From: Chitinophagales bacterium
Lineage (GTDB): Bacteria; Bacteroidota; Bacteroidia; Chitinophagales; CAIOSU01
Direction: 5' to 3'
Assembly: GCA_040877935.1 (NCBI GenBank)
Contig: JBBDNB010000026.1
Span: 1-64,000, forward strand
DNA: 64,000 nucleotides
Shown here: positions 34,062-45,032 of the stretch, piece by piece
Layout: the number at the start of each line of letters is the position of its first letter
Numbering within the stretch: the first letter of the stretch is position 1
Program-made: the position numbers and the translations under genes
The notes under the pieces: generated by a model
What the model saw: only the letters and a program-made list of their open reading frames with translations
Database searches by the model: none
What the model was told of the DNA's origin: nothing

Positions 34062-35600
34062 ATGTCTTCTAATGTAAGAGTAAGATTTGCGCCAAGCCCA
34101 ACCGGGCCATTGCACATTGGTGGTGTACGTACCGCTTTGTATAATTACCTGTTTGCCAAAAAAAACAAAGGAACCTTCATTCTGCGCATTGAAGATACCG
34201 ACCAAACCCGTTATGTGGAGAAGGCAGAAGAATACATTGCCGAATCGCTCAAATGGTGTGGCATAGAAGCCGATGAATCTCCGGAAAAAGGCGGTGAGTT
34301 TAATCCATACCGGCAATCGGAACGCAAAGACCAATACCGGCAATATGCAGAGCAATTGCTTGAATCAGGGCATGCCTATTATGCCTTTGATACTGCCGAG
34401 GAACTGGAAGAAATGCGCGAACGCATGCGCAAGCAAAATGTGCCCTCACCGCAGTACAATGCCGTTTCAAGGCAATACATGAAAAACTCACTCGCCCTTT
34501 CTGCCGATGAGGTTAAGAAAAGACTGGACAATGGCGAACCCTATGTGATTCGTGCCAAACTGCCCAGAAATGAGGAATTGCGTTTTGAAGATGAAATTCG
34601 TGGTTGGGTAGTGTTCAATACCGGCCAACTGGACGATAAGGTATTGTTCAAATCTGACGGTATGCCAACCTATCACCTGGCAAATGTGGTAGATGATCAT
34701 TTAATGAAAATTACACATGTTATAAGAGGTGAAGAATGGTTACCTTCTGCTCCATTACATGTTTTGCTATACAGGTTTTTTGGCTGGGAACAACCCATTT
34801 TTGCCCATTTACCGCTTATCTTAAAACCTGATGGGCATGGAAAACTAAGTAAAAGAGATGGCGACCGACTCGGCTTTCCCGTTTTTCCACTCAACTGGAA
34901 AGACCCTGAAACAGGAGAGCAATCCAATGGATTCAAGGAACGCGGTTTTTTCCCCGATGCCTTCAACAATATGCTGGCCTTTTTGGGCTGGAATCCGGGA
35001 ACAAATCAAGAGGTATTTAACAAAGAAGAACTGATTGAGACATTCTCACTGGAAAGGGTTGGTAAATCAGGTGCTAAATTTGATTTTGAGAAAGGCAAAT
35101 GGTTCAACCAACAATATCTCAAAATGCAAAAACCTGAAACATTGGTAGAACTTGCAAGGCCCGTGCTGGAAAAAAATGGTGTTAAAAAAGACGATGCTTT
35201 TCTCCGGCAATTTGTAATGCAAATGGTAGAACGTGTTGTATTCATCAACGATTTTTGGTCAGAGGGCAAGTTTTATTTCCAGGCTCCTGATGCTTATGAG
35301 GAAAAAATGATCCGCAAAAAATTCAAGCCGGGCAAAAAAGAGAAATTTCCTGAGCTGGTCAAAGCACTCAAAGAAACCGACCCCTTTAATGCAGAAAGTA
35401 TTGAACAAACCGTGAAGACTTTTATGCACGACAATGAGCTTGGGTTTGGCGATGTGCTTCCCATTATCCGCATAGCAGTATCAGGCATTATGCAGGGGCC
35501 TCCTATTTTTGAAATGGCAGCTTTGATCGGTAAAGAAGAAACCGTCAACAGGTTAGAAAAAGGCCTGGAAGCTTTTGAGGGAATTGCTGGCAAAGATTGA
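34062..35600 (+). CDS. gltX: Glutamate-tRNA ligase
   Basis: A 512-residue class I aminoacyl-tRNA synthetase charging tRNA-Glu. The HIGH motif is PTGPLHIGGVRTALYNYLFA (about residues 12-31) and the KMSKS-like loop is GHGKLSKRDGDRLG. The C-terminal alpha-helical anticodon-binding region is complete. Whether it also charges tRNA-Gln cannot be told from the sequence. The start ATG at 34062 gives the family N-terminus SNVRVRFAPSPTG. Confidence 0.98.
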   Translation: MSSNVRVRFAPSPTGPLHIGGVRTALYNYLFAKKNKGTFILRIEDTDQTRYVEKAEEYIAESLKWCGIEADESPEKGGEFNPYRQSERKDQYRQYAEQLLESGHAYYAFDTAEELEEMRERMRKQNVPSPQYNAVSRQYMKNSLALSADEVKKRLDNGEPYVIRAKLPRNEELRFEDEIRGWVVFNTGQLDDKVLFKSDGMPTYHLANVVDDHLMKITHVIRGEEWLPSAPLHVLLYRFFGWEQPIFAHLPLILKPDGHGKLSKRDGDRLGFPVFPLNWKDPETGEQSNGFKERGFFPDAFNNMLAFLGWNPGTNQEVFNKEELIETFSLERVGKSGAKFDFEKGKWFNQQYLKMQKPETLVELARPVLEKNGVKKDDAFLRQFVMQMVERVVFINDFWSEGKFYFQAPDAYEEKMIRKKFKPGKKEKFPELVKALKETDPFNAESIEQTVKTFMHDNELGFGDVLPIIRIAVSGIMQGPPIFEMAALIGKEETVNRLEKGLEAFEGIAGKD

Positions 35601-35665
35601 CCTTTCAACTATACGTGATTTTTTAAGTGTTTTTGCATTTGAATTTTTTAAAGTATTTTTAGTGC

Positions 35666-35893
35666 ATGGCTAAATTGAAGGAAAAATTAATCGAAGAAAT
35701 CAGAAATTCCAATGACACAGAATTGTTAAGGGAAATCTATAAGGTCTTAAAAGAATCAGACAAAAATGAAGTGATTCAACTTAGAAATAGTCAGATCAAA
35801 TCCATTCAAAAAGCTGAAGAGGAAGTGAATAGAGGTGATTTTATCACTCAGGAACAAATGAACAAAGATATTGATGAATGGCTAAAAGATTAA
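35666..35893 (+). CDS. Antitoxin-like protein of a type II toxin-antitoxin pair
   Basis: A 75-residue helical, highly charged protein (LKEKLIEEIRNSNDTELLREIYKVLKES; EEVNRGDFITQEQMNKDIDEWLKD). The final segment matches the tail of small antitoxins that precede ParE-family toxins in Bacteroidota. It overlaps the toxin start by 16 nt. Neutralising the downstream toxin by binding through its C-terminus is inferred from the gene pair. Confidence 0.8.
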   Translation: MAKLKEKLIEEIRNSNDTELLREIYKVLKESDKNEVIQLRNSQIKSIQKAEEEVNRGDFITQEQMNKDIDEWLKD

Positions 35894-36189
35894 TTTGGGC
35901 ACCTGTTGCAAGATTACAGCTCAGAGAAATTATTTATTATTGGAATAGCCATAATCAATCAACAACATATACTAAAAAGTTGCGCAAACACTTGCGAAGT
36001 GTGCTAAAGCTGGTTTCTTATTATCCAGAAATTGGGAAAAGAACAATTTACCCAAATAATAAAGTTAGGGCTAAATCATTTATGGATAATTTTTTGATCA
36101 TCTATAGAGTTGATCCTAAAAATATAATAATCCTCAACTTTTGGGACAATCGACAAGATCCTGAAACCAATATATACTTGAAAAAGTAA
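35878..36189 (+). CDS. RelE/ParE-family toxin
   Basis: A 103-residue basic protein with the ParE/RelE plasmid-stabilisation pattern: WAPVARLQLREIIYYWNSHNQSTTYTKKL (N-terminal helix pair), YYPEIGKRT, VRAKSFMDNFLIIYRVDPKNIIILNFWDNRQDP (C-terminal strands and the conserved Arg region). ParE members poison DNA gyrase, RelE members cleave mRNA; which applies is unknown. It overlaps the antitoxin gene by 16 nt. Confidence 0.88.
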   Translation: MAKRLIWAPVARLQLREIIYYWNSHNQSTTYTKKLRKHLRSVLKLVSYYPEIGKRTIYPNNKVRAKSFMDNFLIIYRVDPKNIIILNFWDNRQDPETNIYLKK

Positions 36190-36456
36190 AAACTTAATTT
36201 TGGCATTAAGTGCACTAAATAATTTCCGAACTCAGTTCACCTATGAGCGATGCTCCTATTATCTATTTTGATAACAAGATTTTATCTGATTATCAGGAAG
36301 AAAGCAGTTTAGTTATATGATAGGCTTATGCTTTAAAAGAAAGCAAAAACAATAATTAGTTTATTTCTGACGTATTGCTTACATTTAGTTTAGACTAAAA
36401 TCACTAAACATGATGCAAGAATTTGTGTTTTTAATAAGCAACTAAAAAAACAAGCT
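36190..36456. other. 267-nt gap after the toxin-antitoxin pair
   Basis: No convincing gene. A 25-codon ORF (36243-36320) exists but I see no support for it. It contains AT-rich sequence and a short inverted repeat (TTTAG-A-CTAAA near 36390). No terminator with a T run was found. Confidence 0.35.
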
Positions 36457-36687
36457 ATGCCTAAGAAAAAGAAAATGAAGGGAGATCCACAGGTTCACGA
36501 AGACCTAAAAGGGTTTAAAGTTGATATCAATGAATTTGGCGAAATTGTGAGCAATATGTCGCCCGAAAAACTCAATGAATTTTTAAACAAAAATGTTTCT
36601 GATAAAAAATTCAAAGAGCGCGATGATGAAGATGAAATCCGCAAGGAAGGAAAATTCAAAAAAGGGAAAGGCAAGAAAAAAGAATAG
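36457..36687 (+). CDS. Small lysine-rich protein of unknown function
   Basis: A 76-residue, highly charged protein with a basic N-terminus (MPKKKKMKGDPQ), a central GFKVDINEFGEIVSNMSPEKLNEFLNKNV segment that looks folded, and a Lys/Glu-rich tail. No family is recognised. It lies 20 nt upstream of the 3-hydroxyacyl-CoA dehydrogenase gene in the same direction, so co-transcription is likely. Confidence 0.7.
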   Translation: MPKKKKMKGDPQVHEDLKGFKVDINEFGEIVSNMSPEKLNEFLNKNVSDKKFKERDDEDEIRKEGKFKKGKGKKKE

Positions 36688-36707
36688 AAATCCAGAATAG
36701 AAAATCC

Positions 36708-37571
36708 ATGTCATTAGATTCAATCAAAACCATTGCAGTGGCCGGTGCAGGTACTATGGGAAGTGGTATTGCCCAATTGGCAGCACAGGCGGGCTACAAA
36801 GTCGTTTTATTCGACATCAAAAACAAAGCACTGCAAAATGCTGAACAGAGCATCAACAAAAACACAGATAAGGGTATTGAAAAAGGCAAACTCAGTGCCG
36901 GGGACAAGGAGAGAATTTTCAAAAACCTTGTTTTTACGAGCAATTTAAACCACCTCAATGCAGAACTGGTCATTGAGGCCATCTTGGAAAAACTGGATCC
37001 TAAAGTTGATTTTTTCAAAACCATGCACGAATTAAATGGTGAGCACTGCATCTTTGCCAGCAATACCTCTTCCATTCCGATTACTAAAATTGCAGCGCAA
37101 ATCCCAAATCCCGAACGGGTTGTGGGAATGCACTTTTTCAACCCGGCACACATCATGAAGCTGGTGGAAGTAATTTCCGGGGCAAGTACCGACACAGAAG
37201 TAGCTGAAACTGTATTTCAACTGGCAGAAAAAATGGGCAAAAAACCCGTCCATGCAAAGGATGCTCCAGGATTTATTGTGAATAGGGTTGCGCGGCATTT
37301 TTATGTGGAAAGCCTTAAAATATTAGAAGAACAGGTAACTGACCACCAGGGAATAGATAAACTCCTAAAAGCAAGTGGTTTTAAAATGGGACCATTTGAA
37401 TTGATGGACTTGATCGGGGTGGATACCAATTTCTCCGTAACCACTTCCATGTATGAATCCTTTCATTACGATGACAAATTCCGACCCAGCAGAATTCAAG
37501 AGCAGAAAGTACATGCCGGCCACCACGGAAGAAAAAGTGGTAGGGGCTTTTATGATTATTCTGGGAAATAA
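36708..37571 (+). CDS. 3-hydroxyacyl-CoA (3-hydroxybutyryl-CoA) dehydrogenase
   Basis: A 287-residue NAD(P)-dependent enzyme of fatty-acid/butyrate metabolism. The Rossmann fingerprint IAVAGAGTMGSGIAQLAAQAGYKVVLFD (residues 8-35) and the catalytic region FNPAHIMKLVEVI with His/Glu are clear, then GFIVNRVARHFYVES and the C-terminal GPFELMDLIGVDTNFSVTTSM. The enzyme oxidises 3-hydroxyacyl-CoA to 3-ketoacyl-CoA; direction and chain length are unknown. It converges with pheS, with 9 nt between stop codons. Confidence 0.94.
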   Translation: MSLDSIKTIAVAGAGTMGSGIAQLAAQAGYKVVLFDIKNKALQNAEQSINKNTDKGIEKGKLSAGDKERIFKNLVFTSNLNHLNAELVIEAILEKLDPKVDFFKTMHELNGEHCIFASNTSSIPITKIAAQIPNPERVVGMHFFNPAHIMKLVEVISGASTDTEVAETVFQLAEKMGKKPVHAKDAPGFIVNRVARHFYVESLKILEEQVTDHQGIDKLLKASGFKMGPFELMDLIGVDTNFSVTTSMYESFHYDDKFRPSRIQEQKVHAGHHGRKSGRGFYDYSGK

Positions 37572-37580
37572 AAGAGCACT

Positions 37581-38621
37581 TTAAAAAGCCTGCCTAAACT
37601 GCTGTAAAAAGCGCAGGTCATTTTCAGCCAGCAGGCGAATGTCCTTGATCTGGTACTTGAGCATGGTGATGCGCTCTACACCCATTCCGAAAGCATAGCC
37701 CGTATATTTTTTGCTGTCGATGCCACAGTTTTCCAACACATTGGGATCTACCATTCCACAGCCGAGAATTTCTACCCAACCTGTGTGCTTACAAACCGAA
37801 CAGCCATCACCGCCACAAATAAAACAGCTCACATCCATCTCTGCACTGGGTTCTGTAAAGGGAAAATAAGAGGGTCTCAGCCTTATTTTGGTGTCAGCGC
37901 CAAAAAACTCACGGGCAAAATACAATAGGGTTTGTTTTAAATCTGCCAGGGAAACTTTTTCATCAATATACAGCCCCTCAACCTGGTGGAAAAAACAATG
38001 CGAGCGCGCACTGATGGTTTCATTTCTGTAAACCCTACCGGGTGAAATAGTGCGAATGGGCGGTTCGCTGTTTTCCATTACACGCACCTGCACCGAGCTG
38101 GTATGTGTGCGCAAAACAATATCCGGATTTTCATTGATAAAATAGGTGTCCTGCATATCACGGGCGGGATGGTCCTCTGGGAAATTCAATGCCGTAAAAT
38201 TGTGGAAGTCGTCTTCAATTTCCGATCCTTCTGAAATGGTAAATCCAATGCGCTTGAATATATCAACGATCTGGTTTCTGACCAGTGTGACCGGATGCAG
38301 ACTGCCAAAATTATGCGGGTATCCGGGCAAGCTCAAATCAACAGTAGCATTCGCTGATTTGTCTTTTTTCAATTCTTTTTGAAGCTTTTCAAATTTGGCT
38401 TCAATGCCTTGTTTTAATGCATTGCAAGCCAGTCCAAATTCTTTTTTCTTTTCTCCCGGCACAACCTTCATGTTGGAAAAAATGGATTTCAACTTGCCTT
38501 TACTGCCCAAGTATTCAATGCGGAACTTTTCCAATTCTTCGGGGCTGGAAATTGTTTTATCCTCAGCTTCCTTGGCCAGATTTTTAATTTCTTCAAACAA
38601 TTGGTCAACCACTTCAGGCAT
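37581..38621 (-). CDS. pheS: Phenylalanine-tRNA ligase alpha subunit
   Basis: A 346-residue class II synthetase subunit with an N-terminal coiled coil (about 1-85). Motif 2 is HTSSVQVRVMENSEPPIRTISPGRVYRNE, followed by SHCFFHQVEGLYID; motif 3 is YAFGMGVERITMLKYQIKDIRL. A cysteine-rich insertion (CFICGGDGCSVCKHTGW) is typical of many PheS proteins. No pheT (beta subunit) is nearby. The gene follows guaB by 13 nt, an apparent guaB-pheS operon. Confidence 0.97.
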   Translation of the reverse strand: MPEVVDQLFEEIKNLAKEAEDKTISSPEELEKFRIEYLGSKGKLKSIFSNMKVVPGEKKKEFGLACNALKQGIEAKFEKLQKELKKDKSANATVDLSLPGYPHNFGSLHPVTLVRNQIVDIFKRIGFTISEGSEIEDDFHNFTALNFPEDHPARDMQDTYFINENPDIVLRTHTSSVQVRVMENSEPPIRTISPGRVYRNETISARSHCFFHQVEGLYIDEKVSLADLKQTLLYFAREFFGADTKIRLRPSYFPFTEPSAEMDVSCFICGGDGCSVCKHTGWVEILGCGMVDPNVLENCGIDSKKYTGYAFGMGVERITMLKYQIKDIRLLAENDLRFLQQFRQAF

Positions 38622-38634
38622 AATTCATTATTAT

Positions 38635-40107
<1,473 letters not shown>

Positions 40108-40121
40108 CTAGAAACTTTTGG

Positions 40122-40129
40122 CAAAGATA
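40122..40129 (-). promoter_or_regulatory. -7 box of guaB-pheS
   Basis: On the minus strand TATCTTTG is a perfect TAnnTTTG box ending 17 nt before the guaB start codon at 40104. Confidence 0.5.
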
Positions 40130-40311
40130 CTAAAATAATGCCCTAAGCGTGAAAACAGTGGACGCTAAATATTCAGCATCAAAAGCTAAACCTCTATTAA
40201 ATAAGGTCAAAAATTATTATGTGCTCAGAATGTCAGAAAACACTGAGATAAGACTGGAAATACAGCTTTACCCAGGACAAGTATTGTAAATTTTTACTCT
40301 ACATTGCAATT

Positions 40312-42297
40312 TTACCTCACCACCATCTTCTTGGTTACAATCCCTTCCTCAGCATAAATCTGCACCAAATAAATCCCGGCTGGCAGATCCAGGTTTAGGC
40401 GATGCCTGTTTTCGTTGATGTTTTCTTTGTAATACAGTTCCTTGCCATTGATATCCGTTACAGCTACTCGCTGTATAATGGTATTTCCGGCATCTATGAT
40501 GGTTTGGTTTTTGGTTGGGTTGGGATAGAGCTTTATTGAATTAGCCAATTCTAAACCTAAAGCACTCAAGTAGGGATCAATCACAACTGCGGTATCAGGT
40601 GTACCAATTACATCAATGATATTCTCCTTATTGTCTATTGCCCGAACATTTGTAGTCTGAATGATGAATTCCATTCGGGTGGTCTTGTTGTACAAATCCG
40701 GATCCAATACTACCATTATGGTTCCTATCTGCCCATACAATTGACCAACACTATTCTGCAAATCGGTTCGTGTAATGGCTATATCAGTCTGGGTCATAGA
40801 TGGCAGGTTTTTTGAAAAACCCAACAGATTCTGCGCCAAATTGCCCATCCAGCTGGTATCCAATTGTAAATAAAGTGGGTTGCTTAAAAAGGAGGAATCA
40901 TATAAAAGAGAAAAAGCTATACCATAGAGGCTGTCCAAAAATATTGTAGGATTGCCCAACATAATTGCTGCATAGACCGTGTCGTCAACATACATGGTAT
41001 CGGGAAGATTGACATATAGTGGGATAAAGTTCTGCTGTGCACTATTTTGGGAGTTCTTATTGTGTGTTAGGTTGTAGTTTTGACTGATCGCTGTCGTGTC
41101 ATTGAAATCAACCAATCCATCACCATTGCAATCGGCATGTTTAAAGTTTACAGCATTGTAAAAAATGCTGTCCCAACTACTCGACTTCTGTCCTTCCCAG
41201 TTGATGCTTGCATTTTGCCGGACAGGTCCATTAGTTCCATAAGCTATTCCCAGACTCAGTACATCAAAATTATTGGCAATGCCATCATTGTTGATGTCTC
41301 CTGGCCATACACAGGAACAGTCTGTGCCTGTTGGAGCGGTCATATTACAGTAATCATAATTTTTAGAATAGAAATACACCCCTTGCGTTGAATCTGCTTG
41401 ATTGCCCGCTGGGTCTGAAAAGCTTGCGGAGATAAAATATTGGGCACTGTCGGAAGGAGGATAATTTTCATCCAAAACCAACTGAACTGTATTTGCGGAA
41501 TTGCAGGAACAAGGACCTGAAATTAGCTCAGAAACTACAATTGAATCTGGACCACTGATATTGAAATCCTCTTTTGACAATGAACCACAAGGAATGCCTT
41601 CACTGAATTCAACCATAATAGTGTCCCTTCTCTGGCAATTGGAGTCCAAAGTAAGGCTTGTAAAAGCATTTGCGATTTCAGGAGCGATGGTATCTGGATT
41701 GTTTGGATTGAAATAGCTCAGTGAGTCAAGGAAAGTTGCTGTGCTTGGAGTAAAATCTATTGTAAAACTATCTGAAGCAGAATAATACCTGTTAGTGAAC
41801 AAAACATATTTTTCACCTGCGAAAACCTGTAATGGAGCATTAAATGATGGTTGAGTATGATCTGAACTTACCGTTGTATATCCATGACGAAGCCCAGTAG
41901 TATCATTACTAGATTGAAATACTGCAGCATAATTACACCTTATATTGCTTAACAATCCAGAAGCAATATCTTCACAACAATAAGAATATAATGTATCCCT
42001 TAATTTAAAAAGTGCAAAATCATAATCAGACCCAAAAGCTCGGGGGAATATATCAAAAAGCAAATATCCATCGCTATCTATTTCAAATATAATCCATGTA
42101 GAGTAAAGTTCACCATCATCTATACACCCATTGTAATTTGCAAGATCATTAACATTTCCAGTATCCAAGCTTGCGGGAAAAACATTGACTCCACCAGCAA
42201 CAAATTTTGAAGTGGCACAATCTCCCCATTGGGCAAAAGAAAAAAGTGGTAAGAATATAATTAAAAAAGTCAATAGGGCTTTGTGGCCGATTTTCAT
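40312..42297 (-). CDS. Secreted protein with dockerin-like repeat and T9SS sorting domain
   Basis: A 661-residue extracellular protein with a signal peptide (about 1-23), an N-terminal domain with cysteines and a YNGCIDDGELYSTW motif, an Ig-like middle part and a dockerin-like calcium region (about 330-410: PGDINNDGIANNFDVL and DCNGDGLVDFNDT). The C-terminus has the type IX secretion sorting signature IKLYPNPTKNQTIIDAG then NLDLPAGIYLVQIYAEEG then KKMVV. It is probably anchored or released at the cell surface. The CTD is almost identical to that of the next gene upstream (42343-44841). Confidence 0.85.
   Translation of the reverse strand: MKIGHKALLTFLIIFLPLFSFAQWGDCATSKFVAGGVNVFPASLDTGNVNDLANYNGCIDDGELYSTWIIFEIDSDGYLLFDIFPRAFGSDYDFALFKLRDTLYSYCCEDIASGLLSNIRCNYAAVFQSSNDTTGLRHGYTTVSSDHTQPSFNAPLQVFAGEKYVLFTNRYYSASDSFTIDFTPSTATFLDSLSYFNPNNPDTIAPEIANAFTSLTLDSNCQRRDTIMVEFSEGIPCGSLSKEDFNISGPDSIVVSELISGPCSCNSANTVQLVLDENYPPSDSAQYFISASFSDPAGNQADSTQGVYFYSKNYDYCNMTAPTGTDCSCVWPGDINNDGIANNFDVLSLGIAYGTNGPVRQNASINWEGQKSSSWDSIFYNAVNFKHADCNGDGLVDFNDTTAISQNYNLTHNKNSQNSAQQNFIPLYVNLPDTMYVDDTVYAAIMLGNPTIFLDSLYGIAFSLLYDSSFLSNPLYLQLDTSWMGNLAQNLLGFSKNLPSMTQTDIAITRTDLQNSVGQLYGQIGTIMVVLDPDLYNKTTRMEFIIQTTNVRAIDNKENIIDVIGTPDTAVVIDPYLSALGLELANSIKLYPNPTKNQTIIDAGNTIIQRVAVTDINGKELYYKENINENRHRLNLDLPAGIYLVQIYAEEGIVTKKMVVR
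40320..40535 (-). repeat. 216-nt direct repeat encoding the T9SS sorting domain, copy A
   Basis: This 216-nt segment, which encodes the sorting-domain end of the 40312-42297 gene, is nearly identical at the DNA level to 42351-42566 in the neighbouring gene, with the same length. Long blocks match exactly. The rest of the two genes is unrelated at this level. Confidence 0.85.
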
Positions 42298-42342
42298 AGT
42301 TGATTTTTTGCTAACAAGTTCAGTTCGTAAAAATAGTTATAT

Positions 42343-44841
42343 TTATTTAACCACCATCTTCTTAGTAAGCATCCCTTCCTCAGCATAAATCTGTACCAAA
42401 TAAATCCCGGCTGGCACATCAAGGTTTAATCGGTGGCGGTTTTCGTTGATGTTTTCTTTGTAATACAGTTCCTTGCCATTGATATCCGTTACCGCTACAC
42501 GCTGAATAACGGTATTTCCAGCATCTATGATCGTGTGGTTTTCGGTGGGGTTGGGGTAGAGATTTATAATATCCCCCTGCGCCCAATCTTCAATGCCGAC
42601 ACCCTGTTCAAGGGTTACCTGGGTTTCGTTTGTTTTTAGCGAAGCGGAATGGTTGAAAATAATCGCAGCACTATTCTCAATAACAGTACCGTCCGGCAAG
42701 CCTGGCTTCATGATGATATTGTATTGGACAAAGCCATAGCTTTGCAATAAGTTTGTCGTGCTGTCAGGAAGCATAATGCCATCAAACTCCCAGACCAGGA
42801 TATTCGGCTGCGGCATGTGGAACTCCATAAGGTCGGGCCTACTGGCGAAAGGCAGCGAAACGCTTTCTATATCGAGATGCGGGGAAATAGTGTCGACAAT
42901 GGTCAAATGATACACCGTGTCATCGGTGATGTTTTGAAAGTTGATCACATATGAGAATACCGAGTCTGCCCTGCTTATTGTTTCTTGCTGAGCATCCCCG
43001 GTGTGGAACACTTCCATAAAGTTGAAACCATTGTCAGCAGCTCTTCTTAGCGGGCCTGACTGCACATATACGGTATTGGTCCGTTCATCATTTCCGGGAC
43101 AAGCATCTGGTGTTCCGCAGGTATAAAGCCCGCGCCAATCCAAAGCCGTCCCGGCAGTAGCCGATGAATCCAGCTCAAAATACATGCTCATGCAACCCAT
43201 GCCATTGGCCTGAGGCGGGAATATCCATTCCACATATGTGTTGGTGACAACATCAGGCGTAATAGCGGCACTGACAAAATTGACCAGGGGATCAAATTCC
43301 AGCCGCAGCGTACAGTTACCTGTCACACCATGCCACTTATAATCCATCCAGGCACGAAACTGCTGCCCGGCATGGATGCCGGAGAAAGAGCGGATCGTAT
43401 AAACCCCCACATCGAAAAACGGCTGTACCTCCACGCCAAAGTCGTTACCCGATGATACCGGACTGGAGGTGGACACACTGACCGTATAGGTGGGCGGGGA
43501 AACGGGAAAGGTCTGTACATAAGTGGGATTGCTGCTTCCGCAAAAATACGAAGGGCTTCCAGGAACAAATTCCAGCACAATGGTAGAGTCAAAAGGCACT
43601 TCAACCGAGTAGTCGCCATTGGCATCTGTCTGCGTCTGCTGACCGTTGCTCAGGATGATGTTCATACCTGCCAAGCCCGGCTCGCCTGCATCCTGCACTC
43701 CATTGCCGTTCAGGTCATCGAACACATGCCCGCTGATGGTGCCACAGGGCGATTGCGGTCGTATCAGGCCGAAATCCAGGCCGCTGCTGTCAGGGTTAGC
43801 TACTGAAATGTCCACGCTATGGTTATTGCCCACTGGGAAAGAGATAGAATCCGGTAGCAAAACGCTGCCGGAACAGTAGTACCGTGTAGGGGCGTTGATC
43901 TCCACATTAAAATTGCCGAAAGTGCCCACGCCTATGGAATAGTCGCCATTCTGATCGCTATAGGTAAACAAGCCCCCCGGAGCCAGGCTAACCCTTACGC
44001 CTGCCAGTCCTGCTTCTCCGGCATCTTTTATACCATTGCCATTTAAATCTTCAAATACATGTCCGTTGATGCTACCGCAAGTGCCCGCCAATAAAAAGGT
44101 GTCGGTAGCCTGGCAACCCGTTGCATCACTTATGGTAACATCATAGAAGCCCGGGCATAGATTGATCACTTCCGATGTGGTATCACCTGTTGACCAGGTA
44201 TATTGATAGGGCGGTGTCCCTCCTTGAGGTATTACAGAGGCATATCCATCACAGGATCCACATGATGCATCGCGGGTGGAATCGATTGCTGCTATACTTG
44301 AGTCAATAATTGTGGCTACAGCAGCAGCATCACAACCATTTGAATCAAAAACTGTAACGCTATACGTTCCCGCACACATACCAAGTATCGGTGAGCCAAT
44401 CATACCATTCGACCATTGATATTGGTATGGAGGTGCCCCGTTATTTACAGTAACTGAAATAGATCCATTGCAATTAAAAACCGTATCACACATCGTATTA
44501 TTGGTAGTACTGACAGTTATATCCAATGGCGTAACATTTGTAATGTTGATTTGTGCCGTAACTATGTCCTGTGAATTGGTATCGCTAACGGTAAGCGTAA
44601 CATTATAGGTCCCGTTTATATTATATACATGCGTAGGGTTTGGAATAGTCCCTATTGTCCCATCTCCAAAGTCCCATAACCATGAAGTAATATTTCCGCT
44701 GGAAGTGTCTGTAAAAGTAACTTCCGCAGCACATCCGCTAGGGTTGTTTATGCTAAATGTAAAACCTGCATTGATCTGTGCTTTTGCTTGTGAAAAAACA
44801 ATCAGGCACAGCAAACTGAAAATAAGACGACAACTTTTCAT
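42343..44841 (-). CDS. Secreted PKD/SdrD-type multidomain protein with T9SS sorting domain
   Basis: An 832-residue surface protein with a signal peptide (about 1-21), a PKD domain (about 22-105; WLWDFGDGTIGTIPNPTHVY), SprB-like repeats (PYQYQWSNGMIGSPILGMCAGTYSVTV and PYQYTWSTGDTTSEVINLCPGFYDVTI), two SdrD-B-like domains (GHVFEDLNGNGIKDAGEAGLAG and GHVFDDLNGNGVQDAGEPGLAG), a DUF11-like region (about 640-740) and a T9SS sorting tail (INLYPNPTENHTIIDAG). Such repeats are typical of Bacteroidota adhesins, but a specific role is not known. Confidence 0.85.
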   Translation of the reverse strand: MKSCRLIFSLLCLIVFSQAKAQINAGFTFSINNPSGCAAEVTFTDTSSGNITSWLWDFGDGTIGTIPNPTHVYNINGTYNVTLTVSDTNSQDIVTAQINITNVTPLDITVSTTNNTMCDTVFNCNGSISVTVNNGAPPYQYQWSNGMIGSPILGMCAGTYSVTVFDSNGCDAAAVATIIDSSIAAIDSTRDASCGSCDGYASVIPQGGTPPYQYTWSTGDTTSEVINLCPGFYDVTISDATGCQATDTFLLAGTCGSINGHVFEDLNGNGIKDAGEAGLAGVRVSLAPGGLFTYSDQNGDYSIGVGTFGNFNVEINAPTRYYCSGSVLLPDSISFPVGNNHSVDISVANPDSSGLDFGLIRPQSPCGTISGHVFDDLNGNGVQDAGEPGLAGMNIILSNGQQTQTDANGDYSVEVPFDSTIVLEFVPGSPSYFCGSSNPTYVQTFPVSPPTYTVSVSTSSPVSSGNDFGVEVQPFFDVGVYTIRSFSGIHAGQQFRAWMDYKWHGVTGNCTLRLEFDPLVNFVSAAITPDVVTNTYVEWIFPPQANGMGCMSMYFELDSSATAGTALDWRGLYTCGTPDACPGNDERTNTVYVQSGPLRRAADNGFNFMEVFHTGDAQQETISRADSVFSYVINFQNITDDTVYHLTIVDTISPHLDIESVSLPFASRPDLMEFHMPQPNILVWEFDGIMLPDSTTNLLQSYGFVQYNIIMKPGLPDGTVIENSAAIIFNHSASLKTNETQVTLEQGVGIEDWAQGDIINLYPNPTENHTIIDAGNTVIQRVAVTDINGKELYYKENINENRHRLNLDVPAGIYLVQIYAEEGMLTKKMVVK
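42351..42566 (-). repeat. 216-nt direct repeat encoding the T9SS sorting domain, copy B
   Basis: Partner of 40320-40535. The conserved block includes long exact runs and encodes VAVTDINGKELYYKENINEN. Confidence 0.85.
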
Positions 44842-45032
44842 GGTATTTATTTTTTTGGATGAATCTAATTTAAAACAATTTTTTCAATTATTAAAAAATA
44901 CAATTTCAGAACTTTGAAAAAGAAATTGAATTATAATATCAATCTCTGTTTTTCACAATCAACTGATTTTCAAATTTCAAAAACTGGGTGATATTTTATT
45001 ATTCCCCTTTTTGGAAAATTTCTTTTTGCCAA

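Noticed and set aside
32-36235. 20-nt near-repeat at 32-51 and 36216-36235 (18 of 20 identical)
   Set aside because: A few such AT-rich matches are expected by chance among all pairs in a 64-kb window, and neither site has other mobile-element features.
36243-36320. 25-codon ORF in the gap after the toxin
   Set aside because: Too short, no homology recognised, no ribosome binding site or promoter box.
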